Source: Hymenobacter profundi
GTDB lineage: Bacteria; Bacteroidota; Bacteroidia; Cytophagales; Hymenobacteraceae
Direction: 5' to 3'
DNA length: 38,626 bases
NCBI RefSeq assembly: GCF_019334315.1
Contig: NZ_JAHWGL010000039.1
Location: forward strand, 1-38,626
Every line of letters starts with the position of its first letter. The first letter of the stretch is position 1. The notes under the pieces were generated by a model. The model was not told where the DNA came from. It saw only the letters and a list, made by a program, of their open reading frames with translations, and ran no database searches. Below, one piece after another: positions 7,614-15,500 of the stretch. A program made the position numbers and the translations under genes.

Positions 7614-8234
7614 ATGAAAGATAACAAAGACAACGCCGGTAAAATTATCCTCTCCCTGCTTGTTGGCGCTACTGCTGGTGCCGTAGCCGGTTTGCTGCTA
7701 GCTCCCGAAGCCGGAGGAGAAACCCGCGCTAACCTGAAAAAATCGGCCGCAAAGCTCGGCGATGATGTAAATAAACTGCTGCAGAAAGGCCAGGAAAGCA
7801 TCGATCAGGCCAAAACCAGCGCTGCTGGTTTGGTAGAGCAGGGCAAAGCTGCCGCCAACGATGCGCTAGCTTCCCTCTCAGCAGAAGCGCAAGGACTAGC
7901 CGGTAAGGCTACCGACCTAGCAAACCAAGCCACTGAGCAAGCCAAGAAAGTAGCCGATGATGTAACCAACAAAGCGCAGTCGCTAGCTGGCACGGCCACA
8001 GAGAAAGCCCAAGACGTTGCCGATACCGTAAGCGACACAGCCCAAACCGCCGCCGATGCCGTAACGGGCAAAGCACAGGCCGCTGCTGCTGAAGAGAAAG
8101 AAGATGCAAAGGAAATTGCTGCTCACACCAAGAGTGTGGCCAACCATACTGGTAGCCCGCAGCCTACCCCGAAGGTAGACCCCATCAAGCACCAGGCCCG
8201 CGAAAACGCCAACGATACTTCGTCGCAGAGCTAA
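7614..8234 (+). CDS. YtxH domain protein with LEA-like amphipathic repeat tail
   Basis: A 206-residue protein. Residues 10-31 (IILSLLVGATAGAVAGLLLAP) are the YtxH-type hydrophobic segment followed by EAGGETRANLKKSAAKLGDDV. Residues ~55-160 are a low-complexity Ala/Lys/Asp/Thr/Gln helical stretch with an approximately 11-residue rhythm (KATDLANQATEQAKKVADD, then NKAQSLAGTATEKAQDVAD and SDTAQTAADAVTGKAQ) resembling group 3 LEA and apolipoprotein-like repeats. The last ~45 residues are polar. There are no cysteines. Such proteins are associated with stress or desiccation tolerance; that role here is inference. It may be tethered to the inner membrane through the N-terminal segment. It follows the YtxH-CsbD gene but sits behind its terminator, so it likely has its own promoter. 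Confidence 0.82.
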   Translation: MKDNKDNAGKIILSLLVGATAGAVAGLLLAPEAGGETRANLKKSAAKLGDDVNKLLQKGQESIDQAKTSAAGLVEQGKAAANDALASLSAEAQGLAGKATDLANQATEQAKKVADDVTNKAQSLAGTATEKAQDVADTVSDTAQTAADAVTGKAQAAAAEEKEDAKEIAAHTKSVANHTGSPQPTPKVDPIKHQARENANDTSSQS

Positions 8235-8446
8235 AAAAATACGGCACTGGCGTAACCCTACCCGTAATCAGCCGTTAAAGAAGATATAACCGGCTTGAAT
8301 AGATAAACGGATAGTTGTTTGTCGTAAAATTGCCGACAGTAGGAGCTTCTTCCTGAAATGGTCAAACATTCAGGTCGTAAAATCAGACTCGTCCATCGCA
8401 AGCTTCTTCAAGCAAACCGTTTTGAATGGTTAGCCGATTATAATTC

Positions 8447-8488
8447 GAAAGGCCGCCCGCAATTACTGCGAGCGGCCTTTCCTTTTTT
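8447..8488 (+). terminator. Intrinsic terminator (plus strand)
   Basis: A perfect 10 bp stem GAAAGGCCGC (8447-8456) with GCGGCCTTTC (8472-8481), a 15-base loop, and a following T6 run within CCTTTTTTG. It ends transcription from the second YtxH gene or from an unannotated small RNA. Confidence 0.8.
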
Positions 8489-8516
8489 GTCTTCTGATGC
8501 AAAAACGCTTTTTCAG

Positions 8517-8565
8517 CACTAAGGCCCGTCATTCCGAGTTTTCCAAGGGATGACGGGCCTTAGTG
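8517..8565 (-). terminator. Hairpin terminator of lysS
   Basis: A perfect 16 bp inverted repeat (8517-8532 with 8550-8565) and 17-base loop, 41 bases past the lysS stop codon. On the minus strand it is followed by a weak T-containing stretch (CTGAAAAAGCGTTTTTG), so termination may occur a little downstream. Confidence 0.7.
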
Positions 8566-8606
8566 CCATTAAGCAAGTTGTTCTACTCTGCTCAACGCGC
8601 AGAATA

Positions 8607-10166
8607 TTATTCCGCTTCCGGGTGCGGCGCGTTTTCCGATTTGGTGTATTCCGGCTTCATCTGCGGGAAGAATAACACATCCTGAATAGATGTGGAGTTC
8701 GTCATAATCATGCTCAAGCGGTCGATGCCGATACCCAGGCCGGCCGTGGGCGGCATGCCGTACTCCAAGGCGCGCAGGAAATCCTCGTCGAGCACCATAG
8801 CTTCCGTATCACCGCGCTTGCCTAGCTCTAGCTGCTCCTCGAAACGGGCGCGCTGGTCGATGGGGTCGTTCAGCTCGGAGAAGGCGTTGCAGATTTCCTT
8901 GCCATTGCAAATCGCCTCGAAACGCTCTACCAAGCCCGGCTTGTCGCGGTGCTTTTTCGCAAGCGGCGACATCTCCACGGGGTAGTCGGTGATGAAGGTA
9001 GGCTGGATGAGCTTCGGCTCTACGTGCTCCCCGAAAATCTCGTCGATGATTTTGGCCTTACCCATGCTGGGATCCAGCCCTACCTTGAGGTCTTTGGCGG
9101 CGGCGCGTAGCTCGTCCTCGCTCTTGCCATCAATACTGAAGCCGGTATAGTGCGCAATGGCTTCGGCCATCGTAAAGCGTTTCCAGGGGCGCTGGAAGTT
9201 GATAAGGTTTTCGCCTACCTGCACTTCGGTTTTACCGTGCAGGGCCAGGGCCACGCGCTCTACCATTTCTTCCACCAGATCCATCATCCAGTAGTAGTCC
9301 TTGTACGCCACGTACAACTCCATCTGGGTGAACTCGGGGTTGTGGAAGCGCGACATGCCCTCGTTGCGGAAGTCCTTCGAGAATTCGTACACGCCATCGA
9401 AACCGCCCACAATCAGGCGCTTCAGATACAGCTCGTTGGCAATGCGCAGGTAGAGCGTCATGTCCAGTGTGTTGTGGTGCGTTTTGAAGGGTCGGGCGGC
9501 GGCACCACCGTATAAGGGCTGCAGGATGGGCGTTTCCACCTCCAGGTAGCCTTTGTCGTTGAGGTAGTTGCGCATGGCCTGCACCAACTGCGTGCGCTTC
9601 ACGAAGGCGTCGCGCACGTGCGGGTTCACCACCAAATCCACGTAGCGCTGGCGGTAGCGCTGCTCGGGGTCGGTGAAGGCGTCGTAAATGGTTTCTTGGC
9701 CGGTAGCTTCGTCAACTACTCGGCGCACTACGGGTAGGGGGCGCAGGGCTTTGCTCAGCAGCTTGAAGTTCTTCACGTGGATAGACGTTTCGCCTACCAT
9801 CGTTTTGAACACGTAGCCTTCTACCCCCACAAAGTCGCCTAAGTCGAGCAGCTTCTTGAACACGGTGTTGTACAGCTCCTTGTCCTCACCGGGACAGATT
9901 TCGTCGCGGTTCACGTAGAGCTGAATGCGGCCCGACGCGTCCTGCAACTCCGCAAACGAGGCCTTGCCCTTCACCCGAATCGACATCAGGCGGCCCGCCA
10001 GGCGCACGTCCTGAAAATTGTTCAGCTCGGGGTGGTAGTTGTCGTGAATTTCCTGGGCGTAGAAGTTCACGTCAAACAGCTCGGACGGATATGGTTCGAT
10101 GCCGAGCTTTTGTAGTTCGTCCAGCTTCTGACGACGAATTAGCTCCTGTTCGCTAAGATGATGCAT
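8607..10166 (-). CDS. lysS: Lysyl-tRNA synthetase, class II
   Basis: A 519-residue cytosolic enzyme that charges tRNA(Lys) with lysine using ATP. Residues ~58-160 form the OB-fold anticodon-binding domain ([23 protein letters not shown]). The class II catalytic domain follows: motif 1 region ([21 protein letters not shown]), motif 2 ([20 protein letters not shown]) and motif 3 ([12 protein letters not shown]) near the C-terminus. The [35 protein letters not shown] block is typical of bacterial LysS. Length is close to the usual ~500. The start at 10166 is preferred over an upstream frame because family members begin with this [15 protein letters not shown] helix. Its ATG is immediately preceded by CCCCTACCCT with no Shine-Dalgarno. 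A ~134-base gap separates it from the upstream gene on the same strand. Confidence 0.97.
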   Translation of the reverse strand: MHHLSEQELIRRQKLDELQKLGIEPYPSELFDVNFYAQEIHDNYHPELNNFQDVRLAGRLMSIRVKGKASFAELQDASGRIQLYVNRDEICPGEDKELYNTVFKKLLDLGDFVGVEGYVFKTMVGETSIHVKNFKLLSKALRPLPVVRRVVDEATGQETIYDAFTDPEQRYRQRYVDLVVNPHVRDAFVKRTQLVQAMRNYLNDKGYLEVETPILQPLYGGAAARPFKTHHNTLDMTLYLRIANELYLKRLIVGGFDGVYEFSKDFRNEGMSRFHNPEFTQMELYVAYKDYYWMMDLVEEMVERVALALHGKTEVQVGENLINFQRPWKRFTMAEAIAHYTGFSIDGKSEDELRAAAKDLKVGLDPSMGKAKIIDEIFGEHVEPKLIQPTFITDYPVEMSPLAKKHRDKPGLVERFEAICNGKEICNAFSELNDPIDQRARFEEQLELGKRGDTEAMVLDEDFLRALEYGMPPTAGLGIGIDRLSMIMTNSTSIQDVLFFPQMKPEYTKSENAPHPEAE

Positions 10167-10300
10167 AGGGTAGGGGTGTGGCAGACGGCCGCAGCCGCAA
10201 AAGTCAAGCTGCAAAGGTAAACCATGGCGCAACAAAAAACGCTGGCCCAGCAGACCAGCGTTTACGTGTATATGGAGTAGGACTGTTAGAAGCAATTGGG

Positions 10301-11341
10301 TTAAGCAGCAATGCCCATCTGACCATCGGCCTCCTGGCCCAGTAGCTGGGGCTCTACCCGCGTGCGCAGGCGTTCCTGCACGAAGCCGTGCTGCAAGTGC
10401 TTGGGCAAGTCGGCTACAAGCTGCTGGTAGCGCTCCAAGCCCATGGCCTTGGCCACGTAGGTTTCGTGGATGCCATTGAGGTAGCTCACTACATTCAGCA
10501 GCGACTGATGGAACAGGCTGAAGTCGATGTCGGCTTCCACGTAGCGCTCAATCTCGCGGCTGGTCTGCGAAATCTGCAAGCGGCCCAACAGGTCGAAAAC
10601 CGTGGTATAACCTAGGCGCCAGGTAATCTGCTGCCAATGGGCGGCCGTCCACTTGTCCAGCGGCTTACCGGTTTTCTGGCTGCGGATAGCTGTGTTGGGG
10701 TTGTTCTGCACTTGCTGGCGCGTCCACTGGGCTTTCATCTTGCGCGTGGTGCGCAAAAACTGACCAATCTGCGCCTGCGCTTCAATCTCTTTGCCGGCAA
10801 TGTGCAGCCCAGCCTTGTAGCCCGCCAGGGGTAGGCGGTGTATGCTAAAGTCGCCGTAGCTGCCCGCGGCATAGAATGATACCGGTCGTGGGTAGGCGTT
10901 GCGTACCACCAGTCGCCCTACCTCCCGCCGGATAAGCGAAGGGTTATTGCCGCGCACGCCCGTGGTATACAGGAACGCCTGCAAGCCAGCTAAGATGGTG
11001 TGGTAAGCCTGCGGAAAGGTCCAATGCAAAGCGTTGCGCAAGTAGTCCTCGTCGCCCAGCTCGGCAGTGGCGCGCAGTGCGTACTCGGTGCTCCAGCACG
11101 TGTGCAGCAAGCGCGTAATGGCTTGTACATCCGTATCTGCCAACTCAGCCTCGTGGGCCCGGAAGAAAGGAAGGTGCTGCAACCCGCCCAGCGCGTCGTC
11201 GCCTTCCTGAATGTGGTAATTCAGAGCGAAAAAGTAGTTGAGGAAAACCTGGGCCGGAATGGATTTGCGCCACGTTTCCTCGGCTTGTTTCTGCTCGTCC
11301 GTTACGAGCGGAATGATAGGAGTTTCCATTGTCGTCGTCAT
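10301..11341 (-). CDS. Unrecognised 346-residue protein
   Basis: I do not recognise this protein. It is 346 residues, apparently cytosolic with no signal peptide or membrane segment, and probably mostly helical and rich in aromatic residues and His. Notable stretches are [19 protein letters not shown] near the N-terminus, [74 protein letters not shown], and [35 protein letters not shown]. Several R..H spacings resemble those of HEPN-type helical proteins, but none matches the consensus, so I make no fold claim. It is preceded by an AT-rich ~170-base region unlike its surroundings, which may hold its promoter. The gene is in the same direction as lysS but with a 134-base gap. Confidence 0.75.
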   Translation of the reverse strand: MTTTMETPIIPLVTDEQKQAEETWRKSIPAQVFLNYFFALNYHIQEGDDALGGLQHLPFFRAHEAELADTDVQAITRLLHTCWSTEYALRATAELGDEDYLRNALHWTFPQAYHTILAGLQAFLYTTGVRGNNPSLIRREVGRLVVRNAYPRPVSFYAAGSYGDFSIHRLPLAGYKAGLHIAGKEIEAQAQIGQFLRTTRKMKAQWTRQQVQNNPNTAIRSQKTGKPLDKWTAAHWQQITWRLGYTTVFDLLGRLQISQTSREIERYVEADIDFSLFHQSLLNVVSYLNGIHETYVAKAMGLERYQQLVADLPKHLQHGFVQERLRTRVEPQLLGQEADGQMGIAA

Positions 11342-11344
11342 GCT

Positions 11345-11515
11345 AAGTAAACAGGCAATAGCTATTATTTAGTTGCATATTTACTAAAAATATTCGTAAT
11401 GAAATTAGTATTTTAAGTAATTGATTATCAATTGAGTAAATTTTAATATTCCTCTGAAGATCTTCGATAATTATAAGGTGTGTTTGCTAATGCTATTGGT
11501 TGTTGTCCGTTGAAA
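11345..11515. promoter_or_regulatory. AT-rich promoter region upstream of the unknown 346-residue gene
   Basis: This stretch is conspicuously AT-rich against a roughly 57% GC background, with runs such as TTAATTGATTATCAATTGAG and a GAAGATCTTC palindrome at 11455-11464. It lies between the prc terminator and the start codon at 11341, both on the minus strand, so it is the likely promoter of the unknown gene. No exact -7 box could be fixed. Confidence 0.4.
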
Positions 11516-11520
11516 CGAAA

Positions 11521-11551
11521 AAGCCCCGGTACCAAAACGGTACCGGGGCTT
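11521..11551 (-). terminator. Intrinsic terminator of prc
   Basis: A perfect 13 bp stem, AAGCCCCGGTACC (11521-11533) with its complement at 11539-11551 and a 5-base loop. On the minus strand a T tract (GGCTTTTTCG) follows. It begins 21 bases past the prc stop codon. Confidence 0.9.
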
Positions 11552-11572
11552 CTGATAAGGTAGGACGAAGCA

Positions 11573-13723
11573 CTATGCCTCGTCCTGAATAACTGATACG
11601 GCTTCACGCAGGGTCATGTCCTTACGCAACGGCTTCACGAAGCGAACAGCGCGGTTTACCTTCACCGTGTCGCTACCCTGTGCCTGGATATCAGTAGCCA
11701 AGGCACTGATATTGATGGTAGCAGCAGCTTTCTGAGCAGCTTCAAACTTATCCGACTCAATCTTGGCTTTGTCTTGCTCAGCTTTGTACGTCGTCAGTTT
11801 CAGCGATACGCTGGTGTCGTTCTTGCGCTGTACCATACGCTGCACCATCTCGCTCATTAGCTTGAAGCGTGGGTCGGTGGCTATGCGCTTCTGACTAGCA
11901 GCAGCTAGCTTGGCCACAGCCGGAGCATCAGCCCAGGTTTTGTAACGGGCCGGAGCAATTTCGTCCCATTTCAGCGGATATTCAGCTTCTTTCTCGCCTT
12001 GGTCGAGGTAGCTGTATGGATCGGGCAATACAATGTCCGACATCACGCCTTTGAACTGAGTAGAGCCACCATTGATGCGGTAGAACTTCTGCGTAGTCAG
12101 CTTCAGCGAACCGAACGGCTTGATGTTGTTGAACTCAGCGGGTAGGGCATCGTCCAGATCGAAGATGCGCTGCACGGTGCCTTTGCCATACGTGCTGGTA
12201 GAGCCCATCACGATGCCACGCTTGTAGTCCTGGACAGCCGCAGCCAAAATCTCGGAAGCTGAAGCGCTAAACTTGTTTACCAGCACCACCAGCGGGCCGG
12301 TGTACTGCACACGGGGGTCACGATCATTGAGCACGGTAGCGGCGCCTTGGCGGCTACGTACCTGCACCACCGGACCACTGTCGATAAACAGACCAGCCAT
12401 TTCCACGGCGTCCGTCAGCGAACCACCGCCATTGAAGCGCAGGTCGAGCACTAGTCCTTGGATATTTTCTTTCTGGAGTTTTTCCAACTCTTTCTTCACG
12501 TCGCCAGCCGAGCTGCGGCCACCGTTGTCGTTGAAGTCGGCATAGAAAGAAGGCAGCTTGATATAGCCATATTTCTTCCCGCCCTCATTGATAGTAGCCG
12601 ACTGCGCAAAGGTGTCTTCCAGTACTACCACATCCCGAATGATAGGAATGATCTTGGTGCTACCATCGGCTTTCTTCACCGTGAGGCGTACTTCCGTACC
12701 CTTTTTGCCTTTGATCAGCACAATGGCTTTGTCCAGGCGCATGCCTTCTACCGACACCGGTACCTCAGCGCCTTGGGCTACCCGCGTAATGATGTCGCCG
12801 GCTTTCAGCTCACCCTGACGGTAGGAGGCACTACCCGGAATGATATCAGCTACCTTAATCTGGCCGTCTTTCTCCTGCAACGAAGCGCCGATGCCCTCAA
12901 AACGGCCTGTCATGGCTTGGTCAAAGTTGTCTTTGTCGCGAGGAGCGAAGTACTCAGTGTGTGGATCGTAGGTATTCGCTACCACATTGGCATACATCGC
13001 CAAACGGTCGTTGGCGTCGGTCTGCATCAGGTCGCGGAACTGGTCGTCATAGTACTTCAGCACGCGTTTGCGAGCTTCAGCCTCCATTTGCTCGGGGGTG
13101 CGGTTGGGTTCGTCGGTAACAAGGGTAGCACTCTTAACAGTAGAAGCAGTCAAGTTGCCTTTACTAGTACGCTTGGCCTGTTCGTCCATCATCTCCGACA
13201 TCTGTACTAGGGCCCGGTATTTTAAGAACTTACGCCAGTCCTCACGCTGGGCCGCCTTGTCAGCCGGAAAAACCATCTTCTCCGGATCAGTCTCCATTTT
13301 TTCCTCCACGGTAAAGTCAAATGGCTTGGTCAGGATGTCGCGGTAGAGCGCCTGAATGTCCTTCACGCGCTGATCCATCAGCTGCGTGCTCATGTCCAGA
13401 AACTCGTGCGACCCACGCTTCACTTCGTCGTCAATGTCTGTTTGGAGCTTACTGAGTTGCGCTACATCAGACTTCAACAGAAACTTCTTGTTGACGTCGA
13501 TGCGCTTGAGGTACAGATCGAATACGCGCTTCGAGAAGGCGTCATCAATCTTCTCTGGCTGATAATGAGCAATGTTCAGCCCGCTCAGCATCACTCTGAT
13601 CAGTACATCGTCTTTCTGAGGCGCAGTGGCATCGTTGCGCTGGTACAGCTTGTAGGATGCCAACACGAAGATGGCCATCACCAACGAGGCATACAGGCCT
13701 ATTTTAAGTCGTGGGGAAGACAT
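11573..13723 (-). CDS. prc: C-terminal processing (tail-specific) protease, S41A
   Basis: A 716-residue periplasmic serine protease of the Prc/Tsp family that degrades or trims proteins from their C-termini. Residues 8-24 form an uncleaved-looking signal anchor (GLYASLVMAIFVLASY). An N-terminal helical domain runs to ~270, with a PDZ domain at ~275-355 (GIGASLQEKDGQIKVADIIPG..RQGELKAGDII). The S41 catalytic domain includes GLVLDLRFNGGGSL and the nucleophile region KFSASASEILAA; Ser488 and Lys514 (TYGKGTVQ) form the expected Ser-Lys dyad, 26 residues apart against 25 in E. coli Tsp. The C-terminal ~150 residues are helical and specific to the long Prc forms. A perfect -7 box lies 27 bases upstream of the ATG. 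Monocistronic. Confidence 0.95.
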   Translation of the reverse strand: MSSPRLKIGLYASLVMAIFVLASYKLYQRNDATAPQKDDVLIRVMLSGLNIAHYQPEKIDDAFSKRVFDLYLKRIDVNKKFLLKSDVAQLSKLQTDIDDEVKRGSHEFLDMSTQLMDQRVKDIQALYRDILTKPFDFTVEEKMETDPEKMVFPADKAAQREDWRKFLKYRALVQMSEMMDEQAKRTSKGNLTASTVKSATLVTDEPNRTPEQMEAEARKRVLKYYDDQFRDLMQTDANDRLAMYANVVANTYDPHTEYFAPRDKDNFDQAMTGRFEGIGASLQEKDGQIKVADIIPGSASYRQGELKAGDIITRVAQGAEVPVSVEGMRLDKAIVLIKGKKGTEVRLTVKKADGSTKIIPIIRDVVVLEDTFAQSATINEGGKKYGYIKLPSFYADFNDNGGRSSAGDVKKELEKLQKENIQGLVLDLRFNGGGSLTDAVEMAGLFIDSGPVVQVRSRQGAATVLNDRDPRVQYTGPLVVLVNKFSASASEILAAAVQDYKRGIVMGSTSTYGKGTVQRIFDLDDALPAEFNNIKPFGSLKLTTQKFYRINGGSTQFKGVMSDIVLPDPYSYLDQGEKEAEYPLKWDEIAPARYKTWADAPAVAKLAAASQKRIATDPRFKLMSEMVQRMVQRKNDTSVSLKLTTYKAEQDKAKIESDKFEAAQKAAATINISALATDIQAQGSDTVKVNRAVRFVKPLRKDMTLREAVSVIQDEA

Positions 13724-13749
13724 GAAGAAAAAATAAAATGGAGGAAAAC

Positions 13750-13757
13750 CAAATATA
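13750..13757 (-). promoter_or_regulatory. -7 promoter box of prc (TATATTTG)
   Basis: On the minus strand the sequence reads TATATTTG, an exact match to the Bacteroidota -7 consensus TAnnTTTG, 27 bases before the prc start codon. No clear TTTG -33 element is visible at the usual spacing, so this is a moderate call. Confidence 0.55.
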
Positions 13758-13961
13758 GGAAAAACACACTCTGTTTGCGTACGTGCGCACAGATTGCGCG
13801 GTTTGGTATCAGAACGTCTAAATCAGACAAATAAGTGCCCTGTATTCGCCAGCATTTATATTCCCGAGGGTAGGGGCTGAAATTGTCGCTGTTGCTACGT
13901 AATCTGCCGGCACTTTCTACGCAATGATGCTATATCAATACAAAAATTTAGCCTGAAATGC

Positions 13962-13996
13962 AAAGAAGCCTTTCCTGAAACAGGAAAGGCTTCTTT
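13962..13996. terminator. Terminator hairpin after the stress-protein gene
   Basis: A perfect 16 bp stem with a 3-base loop (AAAGAAGCCTTTCCTG, 13962-13977, with its complement at 13981-13996). It begins 34 bases past the stop codon of the minus-strand gene at 14031. The remainder of the 307-base gap (13724-14030) is the prc promoter region plus sequence in which I see nothing. Confidence 0.85.
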
Positions 13997-14030
13997 CTTA
14001 AGTCACTGCGTAAGCAGGTAGCTGGTATAC

Positions 14031-14858
14031 TTAGTACTTGTAGATACGGTCGCCCTGGTGGCGACGGAATTCTTCTTCAAAGTATTTAGCGTCTTCTTCG
14101 TTACGGGGTTTTACGCCCATTACGATGCCGCCATCTTTTACATCTTGCTCGTACTCAGCGGCATGCTCTTCGGGAATGCCCGAGCCTACCAGTGCGCCTA
14201 CTAGACCACCTGTTAGACCACCGGCACCGGCACCAGCCAATGCAGCGGCAATCGGACCAGCAATTACTAAGCCCAAGCCAGGCAGTGCTACCGAAGTGCC
14301 AATGGCAGCAATAGCACCAATTACAGCACCAGCAGTACCACCAATGGCCGAGCCTACACCAGCACCTTCCATGGCCTTATCGCCCAGATCAGTTTCGGGG
14401 GTATTCTCGCCGAAATGCGTTTTGCGCGTTTCGTCTGACATCAGCAGGTTTACATCGTCTTTGGTATAGCCACGCGACGACAGTGAGTTGTAAGCACGCT
14501 CGGCGCTGTCACGGTCACGGAAGGTAGAGGTCAACATGCTGCTGCTGCTACCGCTGCTGCCTGAGCGATAAGGTTCGCCCGTTACTGCGTGTGCTGCTTC
14601 ATCAGCTGTATTCTGTATGCCATCAATCCCACGGCCTACTGCTGCTCCTACCGAGCCGGCCATTGCACCACCTTTAGCGGTAGCGCTGTAATCGTCGCCA
14701 TCAACGCCAGAGTTTGCGCCAGTGCCAGCGTTGTAGCTAGTGCCTTCGTTGCTTGTGCTAGAGCTATTGCCTACGCCAGTACCAGTGTTGGTAGTACCAT
14801 AGTTAGCGCCTGCACCTGTACCTGTGTTCTGTGGGTTGTTACGATCGTTCGTGTTCAT
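14031..14858 (-). CDS. General stress protein, YflT-like with glycine-zipper segment
   Basis: A 275-residue protein in three parts. Residues 1-105 are a disordered Asn/Thr/Gly/Ser-rich region. Residues ~108-150 (MLTSTFRDRDSAERAYNSLSSRGYTKDDVNLLMSDETRK) and the C-terminal ~45 residues (IPEEHAAEYEQDVKDGGIVMGVKPRNEEDAKYFEEEF) look like the two halves of a YflT / general stress protein 17M type alpha-beta domain. Between them, residues ~160-228 are a Gly/Ala-rich double glycine zipper (GAGVGSAIGGTAGAVIGAIAAIGTSVALPGLGLVIAGPIAAALAGAGAGG) that probably forms membrane-inserting or oligomerising helices. Relatives are induced by stress and have no known biochemical activity. Monocistronic, with a strong terminator. 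Confidence 0.75.
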   Translation of the reverse strand: MNTNDRNNPQNTGTGAGANYGTTNTGTGVGNSSSTSNEGTSYNAGTGANSGVDGDDYSATAKGGAMAGSVGAAVGRGIDGIQNTADEAAHAVTGEPYRSGSSGSSSSMLTSTFRDRDSAERAYNSLSSRGYTKDDVNLLMSDETRKTHFGENTPETDLGDKAMEGAGVGSAIGGTAGAVIGAIAAIGTSVALPGLGLVIAGPIAAALAGAGAGGLTGGLVGALVGSGIPEEHAAEYEQDVKDGGIVMGVKPRNEEDAKYFEEEFRRHQGDRIYKY

Positions 14859-15039
14859 CGGGAAAGAGTCTTAAGGTTAAATAGAAAGGTGTATCCCGGA
14901 CCAGCGCACGTACAACATGCGGAAGTCTCGAAATACACCTTCCTTAACGAGGGCTGCACTATAGGGTTACACCTAGCTGTACAGTTGCCCGTATCTTGTA
15001 CTCTTACCTCTTTCGGTTGTATCTATTGGAGAAAGACGA

Positions 15040-15408
15040 TTAGAGAAACTGGCTGTAATTTTCGTCGTTTTGCCAGAAGTCTCGGCATTCGCTACGGAGC
15101 GATTTTACAAAGTCCTGGTCCTGTTTCAACTGCCTCCATTCGCCCATACCTAACCGCTCGCACATCTTGAAAAAGTTGTCACCCTGCCCCTTGGCTCCTT
15201 TTATTTTCACCAAGCAGCTCAGCAGCGGACGATTCGCATGAAATTCGGATTCGGATATTTCGGCGAGAATTTCAACCAAACGCGACTTTTCGTGGGTGAT
15301 GTCCAGGTTCAGCCCCAGTTCGGCTTCTTGAATAAGATTCAAAAAGCTGGTAGTGCCAACTTGCTGGCGAGCGAAGCGAATAAGATGCGTACGGACGCGA
15401 TTAATCAT
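15040..15408 (-). CDS. Small conserved-looking hypothetical protein
   Basis: A 122-residue soluble protein. The recognisable block is SEFHANRPLLSCLVKIKGAKGQGDNFFKMCERLGMG, which resembles a motif in small Bacteroidota proteins of unknown function that carry a RPLLSALV..G.GFF pattern; I do not know its biochemistry. A longer frame starts at 15432, but I prefer the Met at 15408 because a near-consensus -7 box (AATATTTG on the minus strand) lies just above 15432 and the 15408 start leaves a C/T-rich leader like those of other genes here. It ends 369 bases from its start and is followed by the 181-base intergenic region of the stress protein. Function unknown. Confidence 0.65.
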   Translation of the reverse strand: MINRVRTHLIRFARQQVGTTSFLNLIQEAELGLNLDITHEKSRLVEILAEISESEFHANRPLLSCLVKIKGAKGQGDNFFKMCERLGMGEWRQLKQDQDFVKSLRSECRDFWQNDENYSQFL

Positions 15409-15500
15409 GTGGGAAAAGCAGGGGTGGAACAAATATTCCCGGGGTGTAGGGACAGAATAGCGGGGAAGGGAGCTAAAATTATGCCGTTCCCTGTAGCTAC

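Larger units (their letters stand above)
8235..8606. other. 372-base gap with two terminator-type hairpins and a possible small RNA
   Basis: No coding potential is evident. The first 210 bases hold a small inverted repeat (CCTGAA at 8352 with TTCAGG at 8369). Two strong hairpins follow, at 8447-8481 and 8517-8565. The terminator at 8447 lies over 210 bases beyond the upstream stop codon, which is long for a 3' untranslated region, so an independent small RNA ending there is possible but unproven. Confidence 0.45.

Noticed and set aside
10301..11341. HEPN nuclease assignment for the unknown 346-residue protein
   Set aside because: Some R...H spacings look similar, but none fits the RX4-6H motif with the expected context, and no antitoxin-like partner is adjacent.
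12458..13210. A 250-codon open frame antisense to prc
   Set aside because: It lies entirely within the well-supported prc gene and shows no family features; GC-rich coding regions often leave such frames open.
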